Shown: one piece after another, positions 29,431 through 39,192 of the stretch
How the letters are laid out: each line of letters opens with the position of its first letter
Numbering within the stretch: the stretch's first letter is position 1
Assembly: GCF_013760845.1 (NCBI RefSeq)
Contig: NZ_JACDUU010000001.1
Location: 1-64,000 of the forward strand
DNA length: 64,000 nt
Direction: 5' to 3'
Origin: [Anoxybacillus] calidus
Lineage (GTDB): Bacteria > Bacillota > Bacilli > Bacillales > Anoxybacillaceae
Translations under genes and position numbers: made by a program
The notes under the pieces: generated by a model
The model's database searches: none
What the model saw: the letters and a program-made list of their open reading frames with translations, nothing else
What the model was told of the DNA's origin: nothing

Positions 29431-32400
29431 ATGAACTTCTTAACAAGGTTTAGCTTAAAAAATGCGGTAGCCGTGTTTATTATTTCTTTTCTACTTATTC
29501 TCGGAGGATTGTACTCTTTTTCTTCCTTGAAGGTAGACTTATTGCCGAATATTGAATATCCGCAGCTATCCGTTGAAGTGGTTTATCCTGGTGCATCCCC
29601 AGAAGATATTAACGAACAGGTTACTTCTAAACTAGAAGAAAAATTCAAGTCGATTGAGGGCATGAAAAAAATGCAAAGCTCCTCCTTTGAGAGCATTGCG
29701 ATTATTAATCTTGAATTTCCGTTTGACACAGATATGGATGAAGTCGAACGACAAGTCGACTCATTTATTGAAGACGCGAAATTACCAGAAAATGTACAAA
29801 CAAACATTAACCGTTTTTCATTCGGGACGTTTCCAATCTTCAACATCTCCTTGTTCGCTAAAGAAGGTGTTGATTTAGAAAAACTAATAGAGCAAAATGT
29901 CATTCCGGAGTTAAATAAAATTGATGGCATTAACTCTGTATCTGTTGGTGGCACAAAAGAAGAAATTGTGCAGATTACAGTCGATAAAGATAAAGCTCTA
30001 CAAGCGGGATTAAGTTTATCACAAATTAAGGATCAGATTAATGAAAAGTTTTTATCGTTTCCAGCGGGAAATGTAAATACAGAAACGCTGCAAATTCCTG
30101 TACGTGTTCAAGAAAAGCTTAAAACAGTAAAAGAATTGGAGAACTTACCGTTATCTTCGCCGCTTACACAAACAGTTCAAGGTACATCACAAGGCTTTCC
30201 AGGCGGTCAAAATGCTCCGGGAGCACAAGCGCAAGCATCAAGTACGCCATTGACGCTAAAGGATATTGCAAAAATTGAAACCGTTACTGAACAACCAGAA
30301 ATTACACGTTATAACTTAAATGAATCTCTTTCTATGGCCATTACGAAAAAGCAAGATGCCAATACTGTCGAGGTAGCGGAAAAAGTTATTAAAGTGTTAG
30401 ATTCTTATAAAGATGAGTTTGATTATGCTATCGGTTTTGATTCTGCTGAGGGAATTAAACAATCGATTGAAACGTTAGTTCGTGAAGGATTGCTCGGAGC
30501 GTTATTCGCATCTGTAGCGGTGTTAGTATTTTTACGAAATGTCCGTGCTACAGTTATTGCGATTGTTTCGATCCCATTATCATTGTTGGTTGCTTCGATT
30601 TTCCTGCAAAGAATGGATATTTCCCTAAACATTATGACACTTGGGGGAATGGCGGTTGCTGTTGGCCGCGTTGTTGACGATAGTATTGTTGTTATCGAAA
30701 ACATTTTCCGCCGCGTCCGCAGATCAAAACAAGGAATCACAGATGAGCTCGTGGAAGATTCTACAAAAGAAATTTTAAAGGCGATTACATCTTCAACGAT
30801 AACAACAATTGTCGTTTTCTTGCCGCTCGGATTTGTTGGCGGAATTACCGGTGAATTCTTCTTGCCGTTTGCCTTAACGATTGTCTTTGCATTATTAATG
30901 TCATTAATTGTTGCTGTTACGATTGTGCCAATTTTGGCGAAATTCTCGTTTAAAAAAGTTCCGCCTGAAGAAAAGGAAGGCGCATTGCAACGCATTTATG
31001 CGCGTGCAATTGAATGGTCATTAAATCATAAAATTTTAATTTTAGCTTTATCTGTCGTGCTGCTTATTGGATCATTCGCGATTGTTCCAGCTTTAGGCTT
31101 TACATTTATTCCAAATGAGGAACAAAAAACATTAGTGGCAAGTATTGAACTGCCTTCGTCTACATCGCTTGAAAAAACGAATAATGTTTCATTAAAAATC
31201 GAAAAAATGTTTGATAAGCAAAAAGAAATTAAAGAAGTCACAGCCGGAATCGGCAGCCGTGATTTCCGCACGGGATTAAAGCGGCAAAACCAAGCGAACT
31301 ACTTTATTATTCTTAAAGATGGTGTAGATGCTGCAAAATTTATTAAAAAACTTGAGAAAAACATGCAGGATATTGCTGATGAAGAAGCCCCAGGTACAAA
31401 ACTTGGAGTGCAAGAATTGGATGCGGGAGGACCTCCTTCCAATAATAACGTGAATATCGATCTGTACTCGAATGATTTAGCAGCCCTGCAAAAAGCAGCG
31501 AAAGATGTTGAAAATTACTTAAATTCACGTAAAGATTTAAAATATGTAACGAATAATTTCTCAGACAAACAAAAACAAATCGTCGTTGATATCGATGCAG
31601 AAAAGGCAGCAGAGTACGGTGTTTCCGGCTTCCAAATTCTCGGAACGATTACCGACCAAACAAAACCGGTTGAAGTTGGAACACTAAAGCTTGACGACGT
31701 TAATCGTACGGTCCAACTTTCCTATGATAAAGATATTGATTCGGTTGAAGCGTTAAAGGATACGGTCATTTTCACAAAACGGGGGCTTGTTCCTGTAACA
31801 GAGTTGGCTAAAGTTGAAGAAGTTGAAACGTATACAGCCATTCAGAAATTAGATGGGAAAGTATTTGCTCGAGTTTCCGCGCAAATCGTCGGCGATAATA
31901 TTCAAAAAGTCACACAAGAAGTGATTGATGGAGTGAAAAAAGAAGTTGATTTGCCGAAAGAAGTTTCTTTTGAAGGTGGCGGCGGCAGCGACGAGACGGT
32001 TGAAACATTTAAGCAGTTAGGTTTAGCGATGGTTGTTGCCATCGGTCTTGTATACATCACGATGTTAATTACGTTTGGAAAAGCACGTATTCCATTTATT
32101 ATTCTTTCATCGCTTATTTTCGTACCGATTGGTTCGCTACTTGGCTTGTACATTGCCGATGAACCGATGTCCATCAGCGTCATGATCGGCTTGCTGATGC
32201 TTATAGGTATTGTTACAACAAACGCGATTGTACTTGTGGACCGTATCGGACAAAACCGTGAACAAAAAGGAATGGCCATTCGTGACTCGCTCATTGAAGC
32301 TGGTAAGACGAGATTGCGCCCAATTTTAATGACGGCATTCGCTACGATTACTGCGTTAATTCCGCTTGCGTTAACGAAATCTTCTGGAACATTAATTTCT

Positions 32401-32526
32401 AAAGGCTTAGCAATCACAGTAATCGGCGGTTTAACATCATCTACATTGTTAACGTTAATTATTATTCCGGTTATGTATGAAATCTTCTTTATGCGTCAAG
32501 TGAAGGCAGAAAAAACAAATAAATAA
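29431..32526 (+). CDS. RND-family efflux transporter (SwrC/AcrB type)
   Basis: A 1031-aa protein of the AcrB/MMPL hydrophobe-amphiphile exporter family. It begins MNFLTRFSLKNAVAVFI, has twelve predicted membrane helices and two large extracellular loops (about 35-330 and 560-840). Motif segments include GRVVDDSIVVIENI in helix 4 with its proton-relay aspartates, and GIVTTNAIVLVDRI in the second half. B. subtilis SwrC (YerP), the nearest named relative I recognise, is involved in surfactin resistance and swarming. No membrane-fusion or outer-membrane partner is encoded nearby, as usual in Gram-positives. It is followed by a terminator and a TetR gene. Confidence 0.9.
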   Translation: MNFLTRFSLKNAVAVFIISFLLILGGLYSFSSLKVDLLPNIEYPQLSVEVVYPGASPEDINEQVTSKLEEKFKSIEGMKKMQSSSFESIAIINLEFPFDTDMDEVERQVDSFIEDAKLPENVQTNINRFSFGTFPIFNISLFAKEGVDLEKLIEQNVIPELNKIDGINSVSVGGTKEEIVQITVDKDKALQAGLSLSQIKDQINEKFLSFPAGNVNTETLQIPVRVQEKLKTVKELENLPLSSPLTQTVQGTSQGFPGGQNAPGAQAQASSTPLTLKDIAKIETVTEQPEITRYNLNESLSMAITKKQDANTVEVAEKVIKVLDSYKDEFDYAIGFDSAEGIKQSIETLVREGLLGALFASVAVLVFLRNVRATVIAIVSIPLSLLVASIFLQRMDISLNIMTLGGMAVAVGRVVDDSIVVIENIFRRVRRSKQGITDELVEDSTKEILKAITSSTITTIVVFLPLGFVGGITGEFFLPFALTIVFALLMSLIVAVTIVPILAKFSFKKVPPEEKEGALQRIYARAIEWSLNHKILILALSVVLLIGSFAIVPALGFTFIPNEEQKTLVASIELPSSTSLEKTNNVSLKIEKMFDKQKEIKEVTAGIGSRDFRTGLKRQNQANYFIILKDGVDAAKFIKKLEKNMQDIADEEAPGTKLGVQELDAGGPPSNNNVNIDLYSNDLAALQKAAKDVENYLNSRKDLKYVTNNFSDKQKQIVVDIDAEKAAEYGVSGFQILGTITDQTKPVEVGTLKLDDVNRTVQLSYDKDIDSVEALKDTVIFTKRGLVPVTELAKVEEVETYTAIQKLDGKVFARVSAQIVGDNIQKVTQEVIDGVKKEVDLPKEVSFEGGGGSDETVETFKQLGLAMVVAIGLVYITMLITFGKARIPFIILSSLIFVPIGSLLGLYIADEPMSISVMIGLLMLIGIVTTNAIVLVDRIGQNREQKGMAIRDSLIEAGKTRLRPILMTAFATITALIPLALTKSSGTLISKGLAITVIGGLTSSTLLTLIIIPVMYEIFFMRQVKAEKTNK

Positions 32527-32544
32527 TAATGCGTAATTATAAAG

Positions 32545-32573
32545 GGGGACGCTGTAGCCAAGCGTCCTTTTTT
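32545..32573 (+). terminator. Terminator after the RND pump
   Basis: GGACGCT and AGCGTCC flank a short loop and are followed by TTTTTT. Confidence 0.88.
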
Positions 32574-32663
32574 CGTTATTTATACAGAACTTTCTCTTTA
32601 ATGAGAAGCAAAGAAAGCGCTATAATAATACAAAGAATGCATTAATAAGGAAGGAAGGAAACA

Positions 32664-33566
32664 TTGAGCAGAAGAGACCAAATTATTGCAGCAGCAATGA
32701 GGTTGTTTGCCCAAAAAGGATATCATGCGACTTCTATGCAAGAAATTGCTGAAAATAGCGGGTTAGCTAAAGGTTCTTTATATAACTACTTTAAATCAAA
32801 AGACGAGATTGCGATGTCGATTTTTAGCTATTATTACGATTTGTTGTTTGACAAAATCTCGCAAGTAGCAGAAGATGACACGTTATCTTCAAAGGAAAAG
32901 TTTATGAAACAGCTTGAAGTGCAAATTCGCGAATTTGATCACCATAAAGATTTTATTCGCATGCAAATGACAGAACAAGTGGTGAAAGTGAATGATGATG
33001 TTCATAAACTTGTCTTTCGCATTCGTGCCGAAACACTGAATTGGTACCGCAACGCCATTATTGACATTTACGGAGAATCGGTAAAAAACTTTGCTTTAGA
33101 CCTTGCTACCATGTTAAATGGAATGTTGAAAGAATATTTGTTTTACATTGCCATTGATAAAAAAGAAATTCGTTTGGATAAGCTCGCACCATTTTTGATC
33201 AAGCGGCTAGATGCTATGATACAAAGCTTAACAGACAAAGAAACTCCGCTGCTTACAGACGAAGTGATGAAAGACTACATCGATATCGGAAAAATAAGCA
33301 AGGAGAAGGTTAGGAAACAAATCATTAGACACATTGATGAAATGATTGAAAGATTAGAAGATGAAAGCGACAAAAACCATGTTGTAAGTAGTGATGTCAT
33401 TCATTCATTAAATACTTTAAAGCAGGAATTTTCCAGAAATGATCAAGAGGTGCGAAAATTTATTGTGGAAGCATTATTACTCTACCTGCAAAATTTACAA
33501 CGTATCGATTTAACTTGTTTTGTTAAAGAGCTGAAAGCCAAAATGGATGTTTATTTTACTAACTAA
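32664..33566 (+). CDS. TetR/AcrR-family transcriptional regulator
   Basis: A 300-aa protein with an N-terminal TetR helix-turn-helix (RDQIIAAAMRLFAQKGYHAT, then MQEIAENSGLAKGSLYNYFK). It is longer than typical TetR proteins (about 200 aa): the C-terminal region (about 200-300) adds a second helical domain. The start is TTG with AAGGAAGGAAGG upstream. A -10 (TATAAT at 32621-32626) gives it its own promoter. It probably controls the adjacent RND pump; no copy of the pump palindrome is seen at its own promoter, so autoregulation is doubtful. Confidence 0.88.
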   Translation: MSRRDQIIAAAMRLFAQKGYHATSMQEIAENSGLAKGSLYNYFKSKDEIAMSIFSYYYDLLFDKISQVAEDDTLSSKEKFMKQLEVQIREFDHHKDFIRMQMTEQVVKVNDDVHKLVFRIRAETLNWYRNAIIDIYGESVKNFALDLATMLNGMLKEYLFYIAIDKKEIRLDKLAPFLIKRLDAMIQSLTDKETPLLTDEVMKDYIDIGKISKEKVRKQIIRHIDEMIERLEDESDKNHVVSSDVIHSLNTLKQEFSRNDQEVRKFIVEALLLYLQNLQRIDLTCFVKELKAKMDVYFTN

Positions 33567-33568
33567 GA

Positions 33569-33600
33569 AGTTCTCTGGTGTCAGAGAGCTTTTGCTTTTT
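33569..33600 (+). terminator. Terminator after the TetR gene
   Basis: AAGTTCTCTG and CAGAGAGCTT pair around GTGT and are followed by TTGCTTTTT. The rarA start lies only about 30 nt downstream. Confidence 0.7.
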
Positions 33601-33628
33601 CAGTGATAAAAAAGGAGAGATACGATTT

Positions 33629-34921
33629 ATGTTGTTTGCAAAAGAACCTTTATCCGTACGAATGAGACCGCGAAATATTGATGAAATAGTTGGTCAACAG
33701 CATATCATTGGTCCCCATACATCTTTATATCGAATGATTAAAAATGGCCATGTGCCATCGATGTTATTGTACGGCGAACCAGGGATTGGAAAAACATCGC
33801 TCGCTTATGCAATTGCCGGAACTGTTGAACGGGAATTTTATGCGATTAACGCTACCATTTCAGGAAAAAAAGAAATGGAAGAAATTGTTACTCAGGCGGA
33901 AATGTTCGGAAATGTCATTTTGTTTATCGACGAAATTCATCGATTTAATAAAGCGCAGCAAGATTATTTATTACCGAACGTGGAAAAAGGTTTAATTACT
34001 TTAATTGGGGCAACGACAGAAAATCCTTTTCATGAAGTAAACCCGGCGATTAGAAGTCGCTGCGGACAAATTAAACAATTAAAAAGATTAACGAAAGATG
34101 ACATTATTATCCTTTTAAAGAGAGCGTTAACGGACAAGGAAAGGGGACTCGGGGATATTCCTATTGAAATTGATGAGCGCTTATTGGAAATCATCGCTTT
34201 ATCGACAAACGGGGATGCACGTTCTGCTTTAAATGTTTTAGAAGATGTTGTTTATGCCTCGGAGAAAAGAGACGGCTTTATTTATGTTGATGAAAAAACG
34301 GTGCTTGAGTGTGTGGAAGGCAAAGGATTTCATCATGATAAAAGCGGGGATGTGTATTATTCGCTTTTATCGGCTTTTCAAAAAAGCATCCGCGGTAGCG
34401 ATGTCGATGCGGCGCTTTATTATTTGGCAAGACTTCTTGAAGGAGGAGACTTATCGGCAATCTGCCGCCGTTTAGCCGTTATTGCTTATGAGGATATTGG
34501 TCTTGCGAATCCGATGATGGGAGTAAAAGTAATGGCAGCGATTGAAGCGGTAGAACGTCTTGGGCTGCCTGAAGCAAGAATTCCGCTTTCTGTCGTGACT
34601 ATTGAATTATGTCTTTCCGCTAAGTCGAATTCTGCTTATAAAGCATTAGATAAAGCGATTGATGATGTGCGAAGCGGAAAGATGGGTGATATTCCAGACC
34701 ATTTAAAAGATGCTCATTATCAAGGTGCAAAAATTTTAGGTCATGGGAAAGGATATAAATATCCGCATGATTATCCGAACGGTTGGGTATATCAACAATA
34801 TTTGCCGGATGAGTTGTTAGGGGTGCAGTATTATGTGCCGAAAGAGAGCGGTGAAGAGAAATATTTGGCAAAAGTGCATGGACGTTTAGAAGAATTGAAG
34901 AGGCAAGGAAGTGAAAAATAA
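33629..34921 (+). CDS. rarA: Replication-associated recombination protein RarA (MgsA)
   Basis: About 430 aa; an AAA+ ATPase related to clamp loaders (YrvN in B. subtilis) that acts at stalled replication forks. Walker A GEPGIGKTSLA (about residues 48-58), Walker B DEIHRFNKAQQD, sensor GATTENPFHEV and the arginine finger RSRC are present. The C-terminal half forms the tetramerisation domain. I chose ATG 33629 (MLFAKEPLSVRMRP), 8 nt after AAAGGAGAG; the open frame extends 17 codons upstream into the preceding terminator. It is usually next to cymR; here a YczE-type gene intervenes. Confidence 0.95.
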   Translation: MLFAKEPLSVRMRPRNIDEIVGQQHIIGPHTSLYRMIKNGHVPSMLLYGEPGIGKTSLAYAIAGTVEREFYAINATISGKKEMEEIVTQAEMFGNVILFIDEIHRFNKAQQDYLLPNVEKGLITLIGATTENPFHEVNPAIRSRCGQIKQLKRLTKDDIIILLKRALTDKERGLGDIPIEIDERLLEIIALSTNGDARSALNVLEDVVYASEKRDGFIYVDEKTVLECVEGKGFHHDKSGDVYYSLLSAFQKSIRGSDVDAALYYLARLLEGGDLSAICRRLAVIAYEDIGLANPMMGVKVMAAIEAVERLGLPEARIPLSVVTIELCLSAKSNSAYKALDKAIDDVRSGKMGDIPDHLKDAHYQGAKILGHGKGYKYPHDYPNGWVYQQYLPDELLGVQYYVPKESGEEKYLAKVHGRLEELKRQGSEK

Positions 34922-34964
34922 AGAGATGAAGTTTACTTAAAATGAAGTCGACAAAGATTTATGC

Positions 34965-34970
34965 TATAAT
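34965..34970 (+). promoter_or_regulatory. Extended -10 promoter element before the YczE gene
   Basis: TATAAT preceded by TGC (extended -10). It lies 54 nt before the ATG. A second possible promoter begins with TTGACA about 20 nt further downstream. Confidence 0.55.
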
Positions 34971-35023
34971 GACATAGGTTTCTTATTGACAAAGTTGTTT
35001 TGTATTATATATGGAGTGTTTAT

Positions 35024-35695
35024 ATGACAGAAAATGAAACCTCTTATAAATCTACCCATCTTGTGATGCAGTGGGGAATATATTTTACTGGTTTGCTTGT
35101 CATGTGCTTTGGAATCGTGTTAACGATTAAAGCAAATTTGGGAAGCGCACCATGGGATGTATTGCATATCGGGCTGTATCGTCAATTTGGATTAACCATC
35201 GGGACGTGGTCGATTATTGTCGGTTTTGCTGTGTTAACCGCTACTGCACTTATTTCAAAGCGTTTCCCGCAAATAGGCGCATTTGCAAATATGGTATTTG
35301 TCGGCCTGTTTATTGATTTGTATATGCTGATTCCTTATATTCGCACACCTGATACGTTATGGTTAAAAATCATCATGTTCCTTTGTGGTATCGTCATCAC
35401 AGGATATGGAATAGGGCTGTATATTTCGGCAAAAGTGGGTGCTGATCCCCGCGACAGTCTTATGCTTGCTTTAACGGAGTTAACAGGATGGAAAGTGCAG
35501 TATATTCGAATCGGCATAGAAGTGTTTGTCCTCTTTTTTGGCTGGCTCCTGGACGGACCGGTTGCGATCGGCACATTCATTTTCAGCGTTGCGATTGGCT
35601 CGGTCGTTGGTATTGCTTTGCCACAATGTCAATCTTTTGTTAACCGAATATTGATGAGACAAGTTCATATGAAAATGAACGGTTTAAGTAGGTAG
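35024..35695 (+). CDS. YczE/YitT-type membrane protein
   Basis: About 223 aa with five or six predicted membrane helices. The segment NLGSAPWDVLHIGL and GLTIGTWSIIVG are typical of the YczE family. B. subtilis YczE is needed for surfactin production through an unknown mechanism, but the wider family is uncharacterised. I chose ATG 35024 (MTENETSY) with GGAGTG upstream; the frame is open from 35000. It separates rarA from cymR. Confidence 0.82.
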   Translation: MTENETSYKSTHLVMQWGIYFTGLLVMCFGIVLTIKANLGSAPWDVLHIGLYRQFGLTIGTWSIIVGFAVLTATALISKRFPQIGAFANMVFVGLFIDLYMLIPYIRTPDTLWLKIIMFLCGIVITGYGIGLYISAKVGADPRDSLMLALTELTGWKVQYIRIGIEVFVLFFGWLLDGPVAIGTFIFSVAIGSVVGIALPQCQSFVNRILMRQVHMKMNGLSR

Positions 35696-35705
35696 GGGGA
35701 GTATC

Positions 35706-36122
35706 ATGAAAATTTCAACAAAAGGCAGATATGGATTAACGATTATGATTGAACTAGCGAAAAAATATGGCGATCGCCCGATTTCATTAAAATCGATTGC
35801 CAAGACGCACGATTTATCTGAGCACTATTTAGAACAACTTGTTTCACCGTTACGAAATGCTGGACTTGTGAAAAGTATTCGCGGCGCTTATGGCGGTTAT
35901 GTATTAGCGGATCATCCAGCCAAAATTACGGCAGGAGATGTGATTCGTGTTCTTGAAGGGCCGATTAGCCCGGTTGAAGAATTGGAAGAAGAAGAGCCAG
36001 CCAAACGCGAACTATGGATTCGCATTCGCGATGCGGTGCAAGAAGTATTAGATAGCACGACACTTGAAGATTTAGCCAAATATAGTGACGGTGATGAGGA
36101 AGCGTATATGTTTTATATTTAA
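35706..36122 (+). CDS. cymR: Cysteine metabolism repressor CymR
   Basis: A 138-aa Rrf2-family regulator. The winged-helix begins MKISTKGRYGLTIMIELA, with the recognition region SEHYLEQLVSPLRNAGLV and GGYVLA. It lacks the three-cysteine iron-sulfur motif of IscR, as CymR does. In B. subtilis it forms a complex with CysK to repress cysteine-synthesis genes, including the yrrT-mtnN-mccAB operon found at 56.2 kb here. It is followed by the cysteine desulfurase and mnmA genes, the classic arrangement. AGGGGGA precedes the ATG. Confidence 0.92.
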   Translation: MKISTKGRYGLTIMIELAKKYGDRPISLKSIAKTHDLSEHYLEQLVSPLRNAGLVKSIRGAYGGYVLADHPAKITAGDVIRVLEGPISPVEELEEEEPAKRELWIRIRDAVQEVLDSTTLEDLAKYSDGDEEAYMFYI

Positions 36123-36153
36123 TTAATCGATTGAATAGAAAGGAGAATTTTCT

Positions 36154-37299
36154 TTGGAACGGATTTATTTAGACCATGCCGCAACGTCACCAATGCACCC
36201 TGATGTTGTCGAAACAATGGTACCGTTTATGACGGAAATTTTCGGCAATCCTTCAAGTATTCATTTCTTCGGAAGACAAAGCCGTCACGCGATTGACGTG
36301 GCACGGGAAACAGTTGCCAAAAGCATCGGAGCAAAAGAAAATGAAATTATTTTTACAAGCGGTGGGACGGAAGCAGATAATCTAGCTTTAGTTGGTGTGG
36401 CAATGGCAAATCGCCAAAAAGGAAAGCACATTATTACAACAGCGATTGAACATCATGCTGTTCTGCACACGTGTCATTACCTTGAAAAACAAGGATTTGA
36501 AGTGACGTATCTTCCTGTTGATGAGCGCGGAAAAATTTCTTTGGAAGATTTTCAACGCGCGCTTCGTGATGATACGATTCTTGTTTCGATTATGTTTGGC
36601 AATAATGAAGTAGGTGTTTTGCAGCCAATTAAAGAAATTGGCCAAATGTTGAAAGAGCATCAGGCGTTCTTCCATACCGATGCCGTACAAGCTTACGGAC
36701 TTATTCCGATTGATGTAAATGAGCTTCATATTGATTTGCTATCTGTTTCCGCTCATAAAATCAATGGTCCAAAAGGTGTCGGATTTTTATATGCAAGGGA
36801 AACGGTGAAGCTCATTCCGCGTTTATATGGAGGCGAACAAGAACGGAAACGTCGTGCTGGAACGGAAAATGTAGCCGGAATTGTCGGAATGGCGAAGGCA
36901 GTTGAAATTGCGCGGCAAACAATGAACGAGAAAGCGAGTATGTATCGTTCATTTAAAGAGAAAATGCTGGGAATTTTTGAACAGGAAGGTATTCCGTACA
37001 TCGTGAATGGAGACGAAAATAATTCGCTTCCGCATGTGTTGAATGTCGCTTTTCCAGGAACGAATGTTGAGTCAATGCTTGTAAACTTAGATTTAGCTGG
37101 GATTGCAGCTTCAAGCGGTTCTGCTTGCACAGCGGGATCGATTGATCCGTCTCACGTTCTTGTTGCTATGTTTGGTAAAGAATCGGAACGAATTCGCTCT
37201 TCGGTTCGTTTTAGCTTCGGGCTTGGAAATACAGAAGAACAAATCGAAAAAGCCGCTTATGAAACAGTAAAGATTGTACGGAGACTGACAAACAAATAG
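36154..37299 (+). CDS. Cysteine desulfurase (YrvO-type)
   Basis: A 381-aa pyridoxal-phosphate enzyme of the NifS/IscS class. The PLP lysine lies in SAHKINGPKG (about residue 202) and the catalytic cysteine in SSGSACTAG (about residue 326). It begins MERIYLDHAATSPMHP. It transfers sulfur from cysteine, and its place directly before mnmA indicates that it supplies sulfur for 2-thiouridine at tRNA position 34, as YrvO does. The start is TTG with AAAGGAG 8 nt upstream. Confidence 0.94.
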   Translation: MERIYLDHAATSPMHPDVVETMVPFMTEIFGNPSSIHFFGRQSRHAIDVARETVAKSIGAKENEIIFTSGGTEADNLALVGVAMANRQKGKHIITTAIEHHAVLHTCHYLEKQGFEVTYLPVDERGKISLEDFQRALRDDTILVSIMFGNNEVGVLQPIKEIGQMLKEHQAFFHTDAVQAYGLIPIDVNELHIDLLSVSAHKINGPKGVGFLYARETVKLIPRLYGGEQERKRRAGTENVAGIVGMAKAVEIARQTMNEKASMYRSFKEKMLGIFEQEGIPYIVNGDENNSLPHVLNVAFPGTNVESMLVNLDLAGIAASSGSACTAGSIDPSHVLVAMFGKESERIRSSVRFSFGLGNTEEQIEKAAYETVKIVRRLTNK

Positions 37300-38430
<1,131 letters not shown>

Positions 38431-38436
38431 TGAATG

Positions 38437-38472
38437 AAAAAACCTCAACTCTTGGCTGAGTTGAGGTTTTAT
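38437..38472 (+). terminator. Terminator after mnmA
   Basis: AACCTCAACT and AGTTGAGGTT form a perfect 10-bp stem with flanking A-run and TTTT. Confidence 0.9.
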
Positions 38473-38504
38473 GTATGTTAAACTAAAAAGGGAGTTGAAG
38501 TGAA

Positions 38505-39170
38505 ATGGAAGATAAAAACACTTTAGGAGTTCAATATATGCAACAAGGGAAATATGAAGAAGCGGTTAAGTGCTTTAATGAAGCGATTGAAGCAAATCCA
38601 AACGATCCCGTTGGTTACATTAACTTCGGAAACGTGTTGGCAGCGGTCGGCGAAGAGGAGAAAGCGCTCAAATTTTTTCAAAAAGCGATTGAACTTGATG
38701 ACTCTGCAGCAGCTGCTTATTATAGCATCGGTTCGCTTTATTATAACCGCCAACAATTCTTACAAGCGAAAGACATGTTTGAAAAAGCGATTCAAAAAGG
38801 GATGGAAAATGCTGATGTTTTTTTCATGCTTGGCATGTCACTTATGTTTTTGGAACAGCCGAGGCTTGCACTTCCATATTTGCAGCGTGCCGTTGAATTA
38901 AATGAGAACGATGTGGAAGCGATTTTTCAGTTTGGCCTTTGTTTAGCGCAGTTGGAGTTCGTTGATGAAGCGATGAAACAATTCCATAAAACGATTCAAT
39001 TAGATGAAAATCATGCCGATGCTTACTATAACCTAGGAGTTGCCTACGCCTATAAAGAGGATGTACAGACAGCACTCAACATGTTTACAAAAGCGCTTGC
39101 CATTCAGCCTGATCACTTACTCGCAGGGCATGGAAAGAAATTAATGGAAAAGGCATTAAAGCAACATTAA
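38505..39170 (+). CDS. TPR-repeat protein (YrrB-like)
   Basis: A 221-aa soluble protein built of about six tetratricopeptide repeats from residue 5 to about 210, each with the W/L-G-Y-A-F/P pattern, for example GKYEEAVKCFNEAIEANPND and YYNLGVAYAYKEDVQTAL. TPR arrays mediate protein contacts. It lies between mnmA and recD2 as yrrB does in B. subtilis. Its partner is not known from sequence. It has AAAGGGAG ahead of ATG. Confidence 0.9.
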   Translation: MEDKNTLGVQYMQQGKYEEAVKCFNEAIEANPNDPVGYINFGNVLAAVGEEEKALKFFQKAIELDDSAAAAYYSIGSLYYNRQQFLQAKDMFEKAIQKGMENADVFFMLGMSLMFLEQPRLALPYLQRAVELNENDVEAIFQFGLCLAQLEFVDEAMKQFHKTIQLDENHADAYYNLGVAYAYKEDVQTALNMFTKALAIQPDHLLAGHGKKLMEKALKQH

Positions 39171-39192
39171 TGAAAAAGTGGAGGGAAAACAG

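Noticed and set aside
30423-30995. 190-codon minus-strand frame
   Set aside because: Antisense to the RND pump gene. Low-complexity Thr/Ile/Asn composition typical of the reverse of membrane-protein codons, and no ribosome site.
31902-32417. 171-codon minus-strand frame
   Set aside because: Also antisense to the RND pump; mirrors the codon pattern of the real gene.
33578-33628. N-terminal extension of RarA by 17 residues
   Set aside because: It overlaps the TetR-gene terminator and lacks a ribosome site; ATG 33629 has a good one and gives the usual MLFAKEPL start.
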